Shown: positions 1-7,086 of the stretch, piece by piece
How the letters are laid out: each line of letters begins with the position of its first letter
Position numbering within the stretch: position 1 is the stretch's first letter
NCBI GenBank assembly: GCA_902789835.1
Contig: CADAPN010000078.1
Span: 1 to 9,742, forward strand
DNA from: Oscillospiraceae bacterium
GTDB lineage: Bacteria > Bacillota_A > Clostridia > Oscillospirales > Oscillospiraceae
DNA: 9,742 nt
Direction of reading: 5' to 3'
Made by a program: the position numbers and the translations under genes
Notes under the pieces: generated by a model
The model's input: the letters and a program-made list of their open reading frames with translations, nothing else
Databases searched by the model: none
Told to the model about the DNA's origin: nothing

Positions 1-1409
1 GTGAATGGCTTCGATGTCGTCGAGGGTTTTGGCCCCCTTGGCCCGAAGCTCGGGAAGGAACTTGTCCATGATGCGGGCCACGACCATCGCGTCGTCCGAA
101 GCCCGGTGATGGTTGAACTTCGGGAGGTTCAGGCGGTTCGAGACGATATCCAGCTTGAAGCGCTTCAAATCCGGAAGCAGAGACTGGCTCAGGGCCAGGG
201 TGTCCAGGAAGACGGGGTCAAAGTGCAGGCCCTGGCGCTGGGACGCGGCACGCATAAAGCCGGTATCGAAGTGGGCGTTGTGGGCGATCAGGGGCCGGTC
301 CCCGGCATAGTCCAGGAAAGCCTGCATGGCTTCCTTCTCGCCGGGAGCGTCGGCCACGTCCTCATCCCGGATGCCCGTGAGCTCGGTGATGTCCGCGGGG
401 ATCGGCTGGCCGGGATTCACGAAGGTATTAAACGTCGAGAGGATCTCGCTCCCCCGGAAGATGACCGCGCCGATCTCGGTCATGCGGTCCAGCTGGGCAT
501 TCAGGCCGGTCGTTTCGATGTCGAAGGCGACAAACTCGGTATCGAGCGGGAGGTCGGACTTGCCAATCACCGCGGAGTTGCCGTCCATGTCATTGAAATA
601 ATAGGCCTCGAGGCCGTAGATGATCTTGACTCCGGCGTCCTTCCCCGCCTTCCACATGTCCGGGAAGGCCTGGGCCACGCCGTGGTCCGTCACCGCGATG
701 GCGGGCATCCCCCAGGCCGCGGCGCGTTTCGCGTATGCAAATGGAGCTCGACCCGCTTGTCCTCGGGCGCGGCTTTATCCGGGCGGAGACGCTTCTTCGC
801 CTTCATGATGTTGCGCGGATCGAGGATCATGTCGTCATCGAACTTGGAATAGTTTACTTCACCCTGAATGAGCAGATGATCCCCGACGCCGATGCGGCTC
901 AGGATCGACTGGTCATCCTCGGCACGCAGATAGCGTGAGACCCGGATGGAGTTGGTGCGGTCGGTGATGTCGAAGGACAGAATCGCCGCCCCGCGTTTGG
1001 CAAGCTCGCGCGAGGAGACCGCGAAGACGTCGCCCTCCACCGTGACACGGCCGGACTCCAACGTCAGGGTTTCCATCGCGACGGGACTCTGCCGGATCGC
1101 GCGGCCCATCAGCACGTCACCGTGACCGCCGGCGGAACCCGCCTGGGGATCGGGTGACGCGGAGGCGGGGGCGGGATAATCGGGATTCAGCTCCACCCGG
1201 CTCAGGGCGTAGTCCTGGAGCAGGCGGTCCCGGAGCTGGTTCAGGTCCACGGGGGACGGCATCGCGGAAAAATGGGCAGAGATGCTCACATGACGTTCCG
1301 GGACGTTTACCTGGACATCGGTCACGTAGGCCTTGTCGAGGCCGCCGCAGCTCGAGCTCAGGTCGGCACAGCCCGGGAAGATCACGAGAAAGGGAGTATG
1401 CTCAGCCAT
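1..1409 (-). CDS. polC: DNA polymerase III PolC (Gram-positive type), N-terminal part, broken by an internal frameshift and cut by the window edge
   Basis: Replicative DNA polymerase of low-GC Gram-positives, with polymerase and 3'-5' proofreading activity. The first frame runs from ATG at 1409 for 239 codons (stop at 690). It has a PolC N-terminal domain (PFLVIFPG near residue 6), an Ala/Pro/Gly-rich linker (about 79-98), an OB fold (about 110-205, with ILSFDITDRTNSIRVS) and the PHP start RVELHLHT at 219-226. From about 729 to 1 a second frame continues the same protein: KRAAAWGMPAIAVTDHG of the PHP domain, then the exonuclease with FDIETTGL (Exo I, near 500-525), LIAHNAHFDTGF (Exo II, near 250-290) and HHRASDDAM (Exo III, near 85-110). 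About 14 residues expected between the halves are missing and the frame is lost. The palm/fingers polymerase domain lies beyond the left edge. GAGGAG lies 4 bases before the ATG, and the start overlaps the ispG stop by 8 bases. As read, translation would stop at 239 residues. Identity is very sure; intactness is doubtful. Confidence 0.93.
726..735 (-). other. Frame break in polC (probable deletion in the PHP domain)
   Basis: Upstream of this point the reading frame spells VELHLHTR; downstream the frame that spells KRAAAWGMPAIAVTDHG is shifted. In PolC relatives about 14-15 residues containing the MSxMDA motif sit between these two blocks. Continuity therefore needs a lost stretch of roughly 40-46 bases whose length leaves remainder 1 on division by 3. 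The local sequence ACGCGAAACGCG has two ACGCG copies, which may mark the junction of a repeat-mediated deletion. A simple one-base sequencing slip cannot explain it, because residues are missing as well as the frame. A gene caller would split the gene into 690-1409 and a second piece with a spurious start at 708. Confidence 0.8.
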
Positions 1410-2457
1410 CGGACTCCTCGATCAGGGCCATCAGGCGGTCCAGAAGCTCCGAATACGGATAGGTGCCGAGGACCTCGCCCTTGCGGAAAAGGAGGCCCTT
1501 GTCCCGGCCGCCGGCAATGCCGAAATCGGCCTCGCGCGCTTCGCCGGGGCCGTTCACGACGCAGCCCATCACCGCAACCGTAATATCCCGCTTGAGTACG
1601 CGCACGCGCTCCTCCACCTGGGTTGCCAGGCCGATCAGGTCGATCTCCGTCCGGCCGCAGGTCGGGCAGGAGACGAACTTCACGCCGCCTTTGCGCACGC
1701 CGGCCGCCTTCAGGATCGCAATCCCCGCCGTAACCTCACGCACGGGATCCGCCGTGAGGGAGACACGGATGGTATTGCCGATTCCCTCCATCAGGAGCGT
1801 GCCGATGCCGACCGCGGACTGGACCGTTCCGTTGTACTCGGTCCCCGTCTCCGTTACCCCAAGGTGCAGGGGGAACGGGAAGGTCTCGGCCGCCAGGCGG
1901 TAGGCCGCGACCGTAAGAGGGACGGTGGAGGACTTCAGCGACAGGCAGATATCCTCAAAATTGTTCTGCAGCAGAAGATCCACGTGGCCCTTCGCGCTTT
2001 CCACCATGGCCTCCGGGCAGGGATGGCCGTATTTTTCCAGCAGACGCTTTTCCAGGGAGCCGGCGTTTACCCCGATGCGGATCGGGATATGGCGCGTGCG
2101 GCAGGCGTCCGCCACGGCCTTGACGTTCTCGGGGCCCCCGATGTTGCCGGGGTTCAGGCGGATCTTGTCGATGCCGCGCTCGGCGCACAGGAGGGCCAGG
2201 CGGTAGTCAAAATGGATGTCGGCCACCAGGGGCACATCCACCTGTTCTTTGATTTTGTCAATCGCCAGGGCGGCGCGCTCGTCCGGAACGGCGAGGCGCA
2301 CGATGTCCGCACCCGCGGAACGCATGGCGCGGATCTGGGATACGGTCGCATCGATGTCATGGGTCTTGGTGTTGCACATCGTTTGAACGGAAACAGGCGC
2401 GTCGCCGCCAATCTTAACGGCGCCGACCTGGATGCATCGGGTTTCGTTTCTGGTCAT
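1402..2457 (-). CDS. ispG: 4-hydroxy-3-methylbut-2-enyl diphosphate synthase (flavodoxin/ferredoxin), IspG/GcpE
   Basis: Iron-sulfur enzyme that reductively converts methylerythritol cyclodiphosphate (MEcPP) to HMBPP, the penultimate MEP-pathway step, in the cytosol. The 351-residue protein has the N-terminal TIM-barrel part (VQTMCNT at 25-31, LVADIHFDYRLAL near 77, KIRLNPGNIG near 98) and the C-terminal [4Fe-4S] part. The cluster ligands are visible as C264 and C267 in SCPTCGR and C299 in MGCVVNGPGEA, with E306 as the probable fourth ligand. Length fits the short bacterial form without an inserted domain. I chose the ATG at 2457 because GAGG lies 6 bases upstream and MTRNETRCIQVG is a normal family start; the longer frame from GTG at 2490 adds 11 unlikely residues. 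It lies 53 bases after rseP and overlaps the polC start by 8 bases, so ispG and polC are probably translationally coupled. Confidence 0.97.
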   Translation of the reverse strand: MTRNETRCIQVGAVKIGGDAPVSVQTMCNTKTHDIDATVSQIRAMRSAGADIVRLAVPDERAALAIDKIKEQVDVPLVADIHFDYRLALLCAERGIDKIRLNPGNIGGPENVKAVADACRTRHIPIRIGVNAGSLEKRLLEKYGHPCPEAMVESAKGHVDLLLQNNFEDICLSLKSSTVPLTVAAYRLAAETFPFPLHLGVTETGTEYNGTVQSAVGIGTLLMEGIGNTIRVSLTADPVREVTAGIAILKAAGVRKGGVKFVSCPTCGRTEIDLIGLATQVEERVRVLKRDITVAVMGCVVNGPGEAREADFGIAGGRDKGLLFRKGEVLGTYPYSELLDRLMALIEESDG

Positions 2458-2510
2458 GAGATACCTCGAATTCGTATAGTAATGATGCACTTGAATGGCG
2501 CACCTGGCGT

Positions 2511-3566
2511 TTATTGAAACAGCTTCAGAATGTCATTGAACATGATAACGGCCATCAGCGCCAGAAGCAGCGCCATGCCGCCGGCGTGGATCCAGGCTTC
2601 ATACTTCGGGTTAAGCTTGCGGCGGGTGACGGTCTCGATCACAAGCGTCACCAGCAGCAGGAAAACCCGTCCCCCGTCAAGGGCCGGAATCGGAAGCATG
2701 TTCATAATGGCGAGGTTCACGGCGATGAATGCGCCGAGGTAGAGGATGTTGTACACCGCGTCGGAGGTTGACTCGGCGCTCTCCCCCGTCTCCGCCATCA
2801 GGTCCACGATGCCCACGGGGCCGGACATATCCCGGAGGCCCACTTCGCCGTGCAGCAGCTGTCCCAGGCCCATCCAGACCATCCGTCCGAATTCCATGGC
2901 CGTGTCCCAGCTGTAGCGGACTTTAACCGGGAAGGTCGCCTCTTCATAGCCGAAGTTGAAGCCGAAGAGCTCCCGCTCCTGGCCTTCATAGAGGCGCGGC
3001 GTCATTTCAAAGTCTTTGAGGACAACTCTTTTTCCGTCCCGGCGCAGGACCAGGTCATAAACACCGTCCCCCTGGCGAAGAAAATCCCCCACGTCATAGT
3101 ACTGATAAATCCTATGGCCGTCGACTTTCACAAAGCGGTCTCCCACCTGAAGACCTTCGGCGCTCTCATAGGGGCAGCCTTCGACGAAACTCGCAATCGT
3201 CGGGGAGATAAAAGCCGTTGCGCCGAGGTACAGGCAGAAAATCACAATCAGGCCGAGAAGGAAGTTGTTGAAGGACCCGGCACAGAGGATCAGGATGCGT
3301 TTCCACGCCGGCTGAGCCGTGAAGGCGCGCGGATCTTCCGAGTCGCCGTCCTCGCCTTCCATCGCGCAGAAGCCGCCAAGCGGGATCGCGCGCAGGGCGT
3401 AAAGCGTCTCGCCCTTCTGTTTCTGGAAGAGCGCCGGCCCCATGCCGACAGCGAACTCGTTCACCTTCACGCCGCAGAGCTTCGCCACGGAAAAATGCCC
3501 GAATTCGTGAATGGCGATCAGTACGCCGAAAATCAGAATCGCTAACAGAATATATGCTGCAGACAT
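2511..3566 (-). CDS. rseP: RIP metalloprotease RseP/RasP (site-2 protease family, M50B)
   Basis: Intramembrane zinc protease that cuts transmembrane segments such as anti-sigma factors and leftover signal peptides. The 351-residue protein has the HEFGH zinc motif at 20-24 inside the first membrane helix (about 5-22), a second hydrophobic helix (about 98-119), one PDZ domain (about 124-190), a third membrane region (about 272-290) leading into NMLPIPALDGGR (289-300, D297 the third zinc ligand) and a C-terminal helix (about 328-345). One PDZ domain and about 350 residues are usual for clostridial members; the E. coli protein has two PDZ domains and is longer. AGGAG lies about 11 bases before the ATG. 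Only 6 bases separate it from the dxr stop, matching the conserved dxr-rseP pairing. No substrate such as an anti-sigma factor is encoded in the window. Confidence 0.96.
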   Translation of the reverse strand: MSAAYILLAILIFGVLIAIHEFGHFSVAKLCGVKVNEFAVGMGPALFQKQKGETLYALRAIPLGGFCAMEGEDGDSEDPRAFTAQPAWKRILILCAGSFNNFLLGLIVIFCLYLGATAFISPTIASFVEGCPYESAEGLQVGDRFVKVDGHRIYQYYDVGDFLRQGDGVYDLVLRRDGKRVVLKDFEMTPRLYEGQERELFGFNFGYEEATFPVKVRYSWDTAMEFGRMVWMGLGQLLHGEVGLRDMSGPVGIVDLMAETGESAESTSDAVYNILYLGAFIAVNLAIMNMLPIPALDGGRVFLLLVTLVIETVTRRKLNPKYEAWIHAGGMALLLALMAVIMFNDILKLFQ

Positions 3567-3572
3567 GGCTGA

Positions 3573-4721
3573 TCAGGCTCCTACCGTTTCGTGCACAAAC
3601 CGCCGCGCCGCAGCGTCCGCTTCCAGGATCACATCCAGGCTGGAGGCATCCGCCCCGGCAAGCTTCTCCACCGCGGCAGCCGCCATGTCATAGATGCGGT
3701 TGAATCCAAGCTTCTCCTTCAGGAACAGATGCACCGCCTCTTCGTTCGCCGCGCTCATCACACAGCCGGCGGTTCCGCCGCTGCGGGCACAGTCCATTGC
3801 CAGACGCAGGCACGGGAAATTCACCAGATCGGGTTTTTCAAAGGTCAGCGCCTGGAGAGTACCGAAGTCCAGATGGTCAAACATGGAGGGGCAGCGCTCC
3901 GGCCAGGTCAGCGCCAGCTGGATCGGAAGCCCCATATCGGGTACACCCATCTGCGCGATTACGGTGCCGTCCACAAGCTCCACCATCGAATGAATGACAC
4001 TCTGCGGGTGGATCACGACCTGAATGTCATCCGGCGTCACGCCGAACAGGCGCATCGCCTCGATGAACTCCAGGCCCTTGTTCATCAGGGTGGCGCTGTC
4101 GACGGAGATTTTCGCGCCCATGTTCCAGCGCGGGTGCTTCACCGCTTCCGCCGGGGTAATCCCTTCGAGCTCTTCCCGACGCCGGCCGCGGAACGGTCCG
4201 CCGGAGCAGGTCAGAAGGATCTTATGAAGCTCTCCGGGCTTTCGGCCGGTCAGGCACTGGAAAATCGCCGAATGCTCCGAATCCACCGGAACGATCTCCG
4301 CTCCCCTGTCCTGGGCGCGCTGCATCACAAGCTCTCCGGCGCAGACCAGCGTCTCCTTGTTGGCAAGGGCGATGCGCTTTTTTTCCTCAATGGCGGCCAG
4401 TGTCGGTTTCAGGCCGACGGCGCCGGACACCGCGGTCACGACGCAGTCGACGCTCTGCAGCGTTGCCGCCTCGATCAGGCCTTCCATCCCGCTGCCGATG
4501 CGGATATCGGTATCCGCGAGGGCGATTTTCAGCTGTTTTGCCGCATCCTCGTCGTATACCGCCACGAACTCGGGTTTAAACTGTCTCGCCTGCTCTTCCA
4601 GACGGTCAATCTGCCGGTTTGCGGTCAGGGCCGCGACCCGGATTCCCGTGAAGGAAGCCACCGCCGCGGTCTGGCGGCCGATGGATCCGGTACAGCCGAG
4701 AATGGATATTGCTTTTACCAT
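3573..4721 (-). CDS. dxr: 1-deoxy-D-xylulose 5-phosphate reductoisomerase (DXR)
   Basis: NADPH-dependent enzyme that rearranges and reduces DXP to methylerythritol 4-phosphate, the first committed MEP-pathway step; it is the target of fosmidomycin. The 382-residue protein shows the Rossmann motif GCTGSIG at 9-15, LANKETLVCAGE at 119-130, the metal-binding VPVDSEHSAIFQ with D147 and E149, the catalytic-loop SGGPFRG at 173-179, and WNMGAKISVDSATLMNKGLE ending in the third metal ligand E218. A C-terminal helical domain follows. Length and all key residues are normal. AAAGGAG lies 12 bases before the ATG, rather far but the only good site. It sits 39 bases after uppS, directly where cdsA is usually found. 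Confidence 0.98.
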   Translation of the reverse strand: MVKAISILGCTGSIGRQTAAVASFTGIRVAALTANRQIDRLEEQARQFKPEFVAVYDEDAAKQLKIALADTDIRIGSGMEGLIEAATLQSVDCVVTAVSGAVGLKPTLAAIEEKKRIALANKETLVCAGELVMQRAQDRGAEIVPVDSEHSAIFQCLTGRKPGELHKILLTCSGGPFRGRRREELEGITPAEAVKHPRWNMGAKISVDSATLMNKGLEFIEAMRLFGVTPDDIQVVIHPQSVIHSMVELVDGTVIAQMGVPDMGLPIQLALTWPERCPSMFDHLDFGTLQALTFEKPDLVNFPCLRLAMDCARSGGTAGCVMSAANEEAVHLFLKEKLGFNRIYDMAAAAVEKLAGADASSLDVILEADAAARRFVHETVGA

Positions 4722-4760
4722 ATTGCTGTTATACTCCTTTGCTGTCTTCCTGCAGGGCTC

Positions 4761-5501
4761 TCAGACCTTTACCCCGCCGTAGCGGCGGTCACGGGAGCGG
4801 AAGGCTTCGATGGCCTTGTCCAGCTCGGCCGGAGAAAAGTCCGGCCACAGGACATCGGTAAAGTAGAATTCGGAATACGCACACTGCCAGAGCAGGAAGT
4901 TTGAAATCCGCTGCTCTCCGCCCGGGCGGATCAGGAGGTCCGGATCCGGCACACCGGCGGAATAAAGATAAGACGAGAACGTTTCTTCTGTCAGTTCTCC
5001 GGTCGTTTTCCCTTCTGCAAAGTCGCGGGCATAGCGTCGGGCGGCCTGTACAATATCATCCCGCCCGCCGTAGTTGAGGCAGATATTGGCCTGGAAGCCG
5101 TCAATGCGCGAAGCAATCTCGTCGGCTTTCGCCACCAGAGCCTGCAGTTCCGGGCTCAGGCCCTCAACATCGCCGAAGACGCGCAGCTTCATGCCGTCGC
5201 GTTCCATGGTATCGATCGCCTCGTGAAGATACTTGTTCAGCAGACGCATCAGCGTCTTCACTTCATCGGAAGGTCTCTTCCAGTTCTCCGTCGAGAAGGC
5301 GTACACCGTGAGGTAATCCACCCCGATGTCACGGCAGTAGAGGGCGATCTTGCGGAATGTCTCTGCACCGACGGCATGACCGGCGGTACGCGGCAGGCCG
5401 CGTTTCTTCGCCCAGCGGCCGTTTCCGTCCAGTATAATCGCAATATGGCGGGGGACCGTTCTGCCTTCCCCCGCCGTTTGTTTTCTCTGTGAATCAGCCA
5501 T
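4761..5501 (-). CDS. uppS: Undecaprenyl diphosphate synthase (cis-prenyltransferase)
   Basis: Condenses eight isopentenyl diphosphates with farnesyl diphosphate to make the C55 lipid carrier for peptidoglycan and wall polymers, at the inner face of the membrane. The 246-residue protein has the catalytic motif DGNGRWAKKRG starting at D25, FSTENW at 69-74, CLNYGGRDDI near 141-150, and IRPGGEQRISNFLLWQ at 191-206 with the diphosphate-binding arginines R192 and R198, followed by E211 in AYSEFYF. It ends with the usual RYGGV-type tail. The residue after R192 is Pro where Thr or Ser is more common. Its ATG shares one base with the frr stop (TGATG) and has no strong ribosome site, so it probably relies on coupling to frr. 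It uses products of the pathway that dxr and ispG serve. Confidence 0.97.
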   Translation of the reverse strand: MADSQRKQTAGEGRTVPRHIAIILDGNGRWAKKRGLPRTAGHAVGAETFRKIALYCRDIGVDYLTVYAFSTENWKRPSDEVKTLMRLLNKYLHEAIDTMERDGMKLRVFGDVEGLSPELQALVAKADEIASRIDGFQANICLNYGGRDDIVQAARRYARDFAEGKTTGELTEETFSSYLYSAGVPDPDLLIRPGGEQRISNFLLWQCAYSEFYFTDVLWPDFSPAELDKAIEAFRSRDRRYGGVKV

Positions 5502-6052
5502 CAGATTTCCGTCAGCTCTTTCTCTTTCTTTTCAGAGATCTTGTCGATTTCCTTGATGTAGTCATCCGTCATCTTCTGGATGTCCTTCTCCGCGATCTTG
5601 TAGTCGTCTTCGGTCATCTCGGAAGCCTTCTGCTGCTTCTTGAACTTTTCAATCGCGTCACGGCGGATGTTGCGGATGGCAACCTTGCTCTCCTCACCGT
5701 ACTTGCGGGTCTGCTTGGCAAGCTCTTTGCGGCGCTCCTCGGTCAGAGGCGGGAACACAAGCCGGATGGCACGTCCGTCGTTCTGCGGATTGATGCCGAG
5801 ATCGGAGGCCAGGATGGCACGCTCGATGCCCTTGAGCACAGAGGCGTCCCAGGGCTGAATCATCAGGGAGCGCGGATCGGGTGTGGCAACCGTGGCCAGC
5901 TGCTGGATCGGGGTCGGCACTCCGTAATAATCTACCTGGATCTGATCCAGAACAGAGGCATTGGCTCTGCCGGCACGGATTGTGGCGAGCTGAGCGGTCA
6001 GCGCTTCGCAGGTCTTTTTCATTTTGTTTTCGAATTCGGCGTAGTCAGACAT
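5501..6052 (-). CDS. frr: Ribosome recycling factor
   Basis: With EF-G, splits post-termination ribosomes so the subunits can be reused; cytosolic and essential. The 183-residue length is close to the usual 185. Family blocks are visible in order: ATIRAGRANASVLD (23-36), VDYYGVPTPIQQLATV (40-55), PDPRSLMIQPWD (58-69), NDGRAIRLVFPPLTEERR (91-108) and RNIRRDA (127-133), which lies on the long helix touching the ribosome. A strong site, GAGGAGG, is 8 bases before the ATG. The gene follows pyrH by 52 bases, in the conserved pyrH-frr order, and overlaps uppS by one base. Confidence 0.98.
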   Translation of the reverse strand: MSDYAEFENKMKKTCEALTAQLATIRAGRANASVLDQIQVDYYGVPTPIQQLATVATPDPRSLMIQPWDASVLKGIERAILASDLGINPQNDGRAIRLVFPPLTEERRKELAKQTRKYGEESKVAIRNIRRDAIEKFKKQQKASEMTEDDYKIAEKDIQKMTDDYIKEIDKISEKKEKELTEI

Positions 6053-6104
6053 CGTTCATTCCTCCTCAAAAGTGATAACAGAATTATATTGTACTTGATA
6101 TACT

Positions 6105-6815
6105 TCAGCAGACGAAGGTTCCGATCTTTTCTCCGGAGAGAACCCGGAGAATATTCTTCGGATCCGCCAGGGCGAAAACGACGACCGGAAGGTTGTTGTC
6201 CATTGCAAGGCTGGTGGCGGTGGAATCCATCACCTGAAGACGGCGGCTCAGCACTTCCGTATAGCTGATCTCGTCAAACTTCACCGCGTCCGGATCCTTC
6301 CGCGGATCGGCGCTGTAGACACCGTCAATGTTCTTGGCAAGCAGAATCGCATCTGCGCCGATCTCCGCCGCGCGCAGAACCGAGGCCGTATCGGTGGAGA
6401 AGAACGGATGGCCCGTGCCGCAGGCAAACAGCACGACTTTTCCGCTCTCAAGATACTCGATTGCTTTCCTCACATCGTGTCGCTCTCCGACACCCTGAAT
6501 GTCCACCGCGGTCATGACGCGTGCATCCACACCGCACTGACGGAAAACATCCGCCACCGCAAGGCAGTTCATCGCCGTGGCAAGCATGCCCATCCGGTCG
6601 GCGCTGACGCGCTCCACCTTTCCGGCGCCGTCCTTGACACCGCGCCAGAAATTGCCGCCGCCGATCACGATTCCCACTTCCGCCCCACGGGCGAGGGCTT
6701 CCTTTACGCTCTCACAGACCGAGGTCACGAAATCGAAATCAAAACCGCTTCCCTTTCCTCCGCTGAGGGCTTCCCCGCTGATTTTAATCAGGACTCTCCT
6801 GTATTTCACACTCAT
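6105..6815 (-). CDS. pyrH: UMP kinase (uridylate kinase, PyrH)
   Basis: Phosphorylates UMP to UDP with ATP; the bacterial hexameric enzyme of the amino-acid-kinase fold. The 236-residue protein has LIKISGEALSG (9-19), VIGGGNFWRG (50-59), ADRMGMLATAMN (72-83), CGTGHPFFSTDTA (132-144), LLAKNIDGVYSADPRKDP (158-175) and VMDSTATSLAMDN (195-207). The GTGHPFF block has His where Asn is the common residue. I chose the ATG at 6815 because MSVKYRRVLIKISGE is a normal start and GGAAAGGA lies about 12 bases upstream; a GTG at 6848 would add 11 residues without a clear ribosome site. In many Bacillota pyrH follows rpsB-tsf, but here it is the first gene of the operon with its own promoter, and the next gene upstream is divergent. 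Confidence 0.97.
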   Translation of the reverse strand: MSVKYRRVLIKISGEALSGGKGSGFDFDFVTSVCESVKEALARGAEVGIVIGGGNFWRGVKDGAGKVERVSADRMGMLATAMNCLAVADVFRQCGVDARVMTAVDIQGVGERHDVRKAIEYLESGKVVLFACGTGHPFFSTDTASVLRAAEIGADAILLAKNIDGVYSADPRKDPDAVKFDEISYTEVLSRRLQVMDSTATSLAMDNNLPVVVFALADPKNILRVLSGEKIGTFVC

Positions 6816-6863
6816 TGAAACAAATAATCCTTTCCGATTTTCATTCACGCTATGTTCCCGGTT

Positions 6864-6892
6864 AGTTTATCACAAGAGAAGTCTCTTGACAA
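6864..6892 (-). promoter_or_regulatory. Probable sigma-A type promoter for the pyrH-polC operon
   Basis: On the minus strand TTGTCA (6892-6887, one mismatch to TTGACA) is followed after 17 bases by TAAACT (6869-6864, four of six matches to TATAAT). Predicted transcription starts near 6857, about 40 bases before the pyrH ATG. It is the best pair I see in front of this seven-gene operon, and its spacer holds a perfect palindrome. Confidence 0.55.
6873..6888. promoter_or_regulatory. Palindrome in the pyrH promoter spacer (possible operator)
   Basis: CAAGAGAAGTCTCTTG is a perfect 7-base inverted repeat around a 2-base centre. It fills nearly all of the spacer between the predicted -35 and -10 of pyrH, where a dimeric regulator would block RNA polymerase. 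No regulator gene is adjacent, so the binding protein is unknown. Confidence 0.5.
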
Positions 6893-6913
6893 TCGGAAAT
6901 TTCATCTGTCAAG
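6885..6913. repeat. Inverted repeat CTTGACA / TGTCAAG across the pyrH -35 region
   Basis: CTTGACA at 6885-6891 is matched by TGTCAAG at 6907-6913, with 15 bases between the arms. The arm centres are 22 bases apart, about two helix turns, which suits a dimer binding one DNA face. Each arm resembles a -35 hexamer, so the symmetry could also come from -35-like sequences facing opposite ways. I see no good plus-strand -10 at the right distance. Confidence 0.35.
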
Positions 6914-6974
6914 TCCCGAATTGGATTTCTTTCATTTTGTTAAGGATTTTTAAGATTTTTTTTGATTTGCAGGC

Positions 6975-7002
6975 TTGCCTTTCTTTCAATTCATGTTATA
7001 AT
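6975..7002 (+). promoter_or_regulatory. Extended -10 promoter for the 61-residue orphan gene
   Basis: TATAAT at 6997-7002 is a perfect -10 hexamer preceded by TGT, giving an extended -10 element. A weak -35, TTGCCT, lies 16 bases upstream at 6975-6980. Predicted start is near 7009, leaving a 5' leader of about 78 bases. An AT-rich stretch with T runs (about 6930-6965) lies upstream and might act as an UP-like element. Confidence 0.7.
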
Positions 7003-7044
7003 AGTTACAATTAGTGACATATTTATATTTTCTTCTTTCATTTA

Positions 7045-7061
7045 CTGCATTTTTCATGCAG
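7045..7061 (+). promoter_or_regulatory. Small leader hairpin before the orphan gene
   Basis: CTGCAT (7045-7050) pairs perfectly with ATGCAG (7056-7061) around a 5-base loop. It ends 9 bases before the AAGGAG ribosome site at 7071-7076. It is short and could be chance, or could protect the message or shape access to the ribosome site. Confidence 0.35.
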
Positions 7062-7086
7062 ACTCACTACAAGGAGAAAGCTTAAA

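Noticed and set aside
720..740. Programmed -1 frameshift as the explanation for polC
   Set aside because: No slippery heptamer or following structure is evident, and conserved residues are missing at the junction, which frameshifting would not explain.
1..852. Long plus-strand open frame opposite polC
   Set aside because: It is the antisense shadow of the polC exonuclease and PHP region in GC-rich codons; the opposite strand carries clear family motifs and this frame has none.
1333..2517. 394-codon plus-strand frame opposite ispG
   Set aside because: Antisense shadow of ispG, without ribosome site, promoter or recognisable domain.
3591..4904. 437-codon plus-strand frame opposite dxr and the end of uppS
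   Set aside because: It spans two real genes on the other strand, His/Arg/Gln-rich as shadow frames are; no gene signals.
6083..6088. Perfect minus-strand TATAAT between pyrH and frr
   Set aside because: The hexamer 17 bases upstream is CTGCTG, a poor -35, and there is no TG extension; an internal promoter for frr is possible but not supported.
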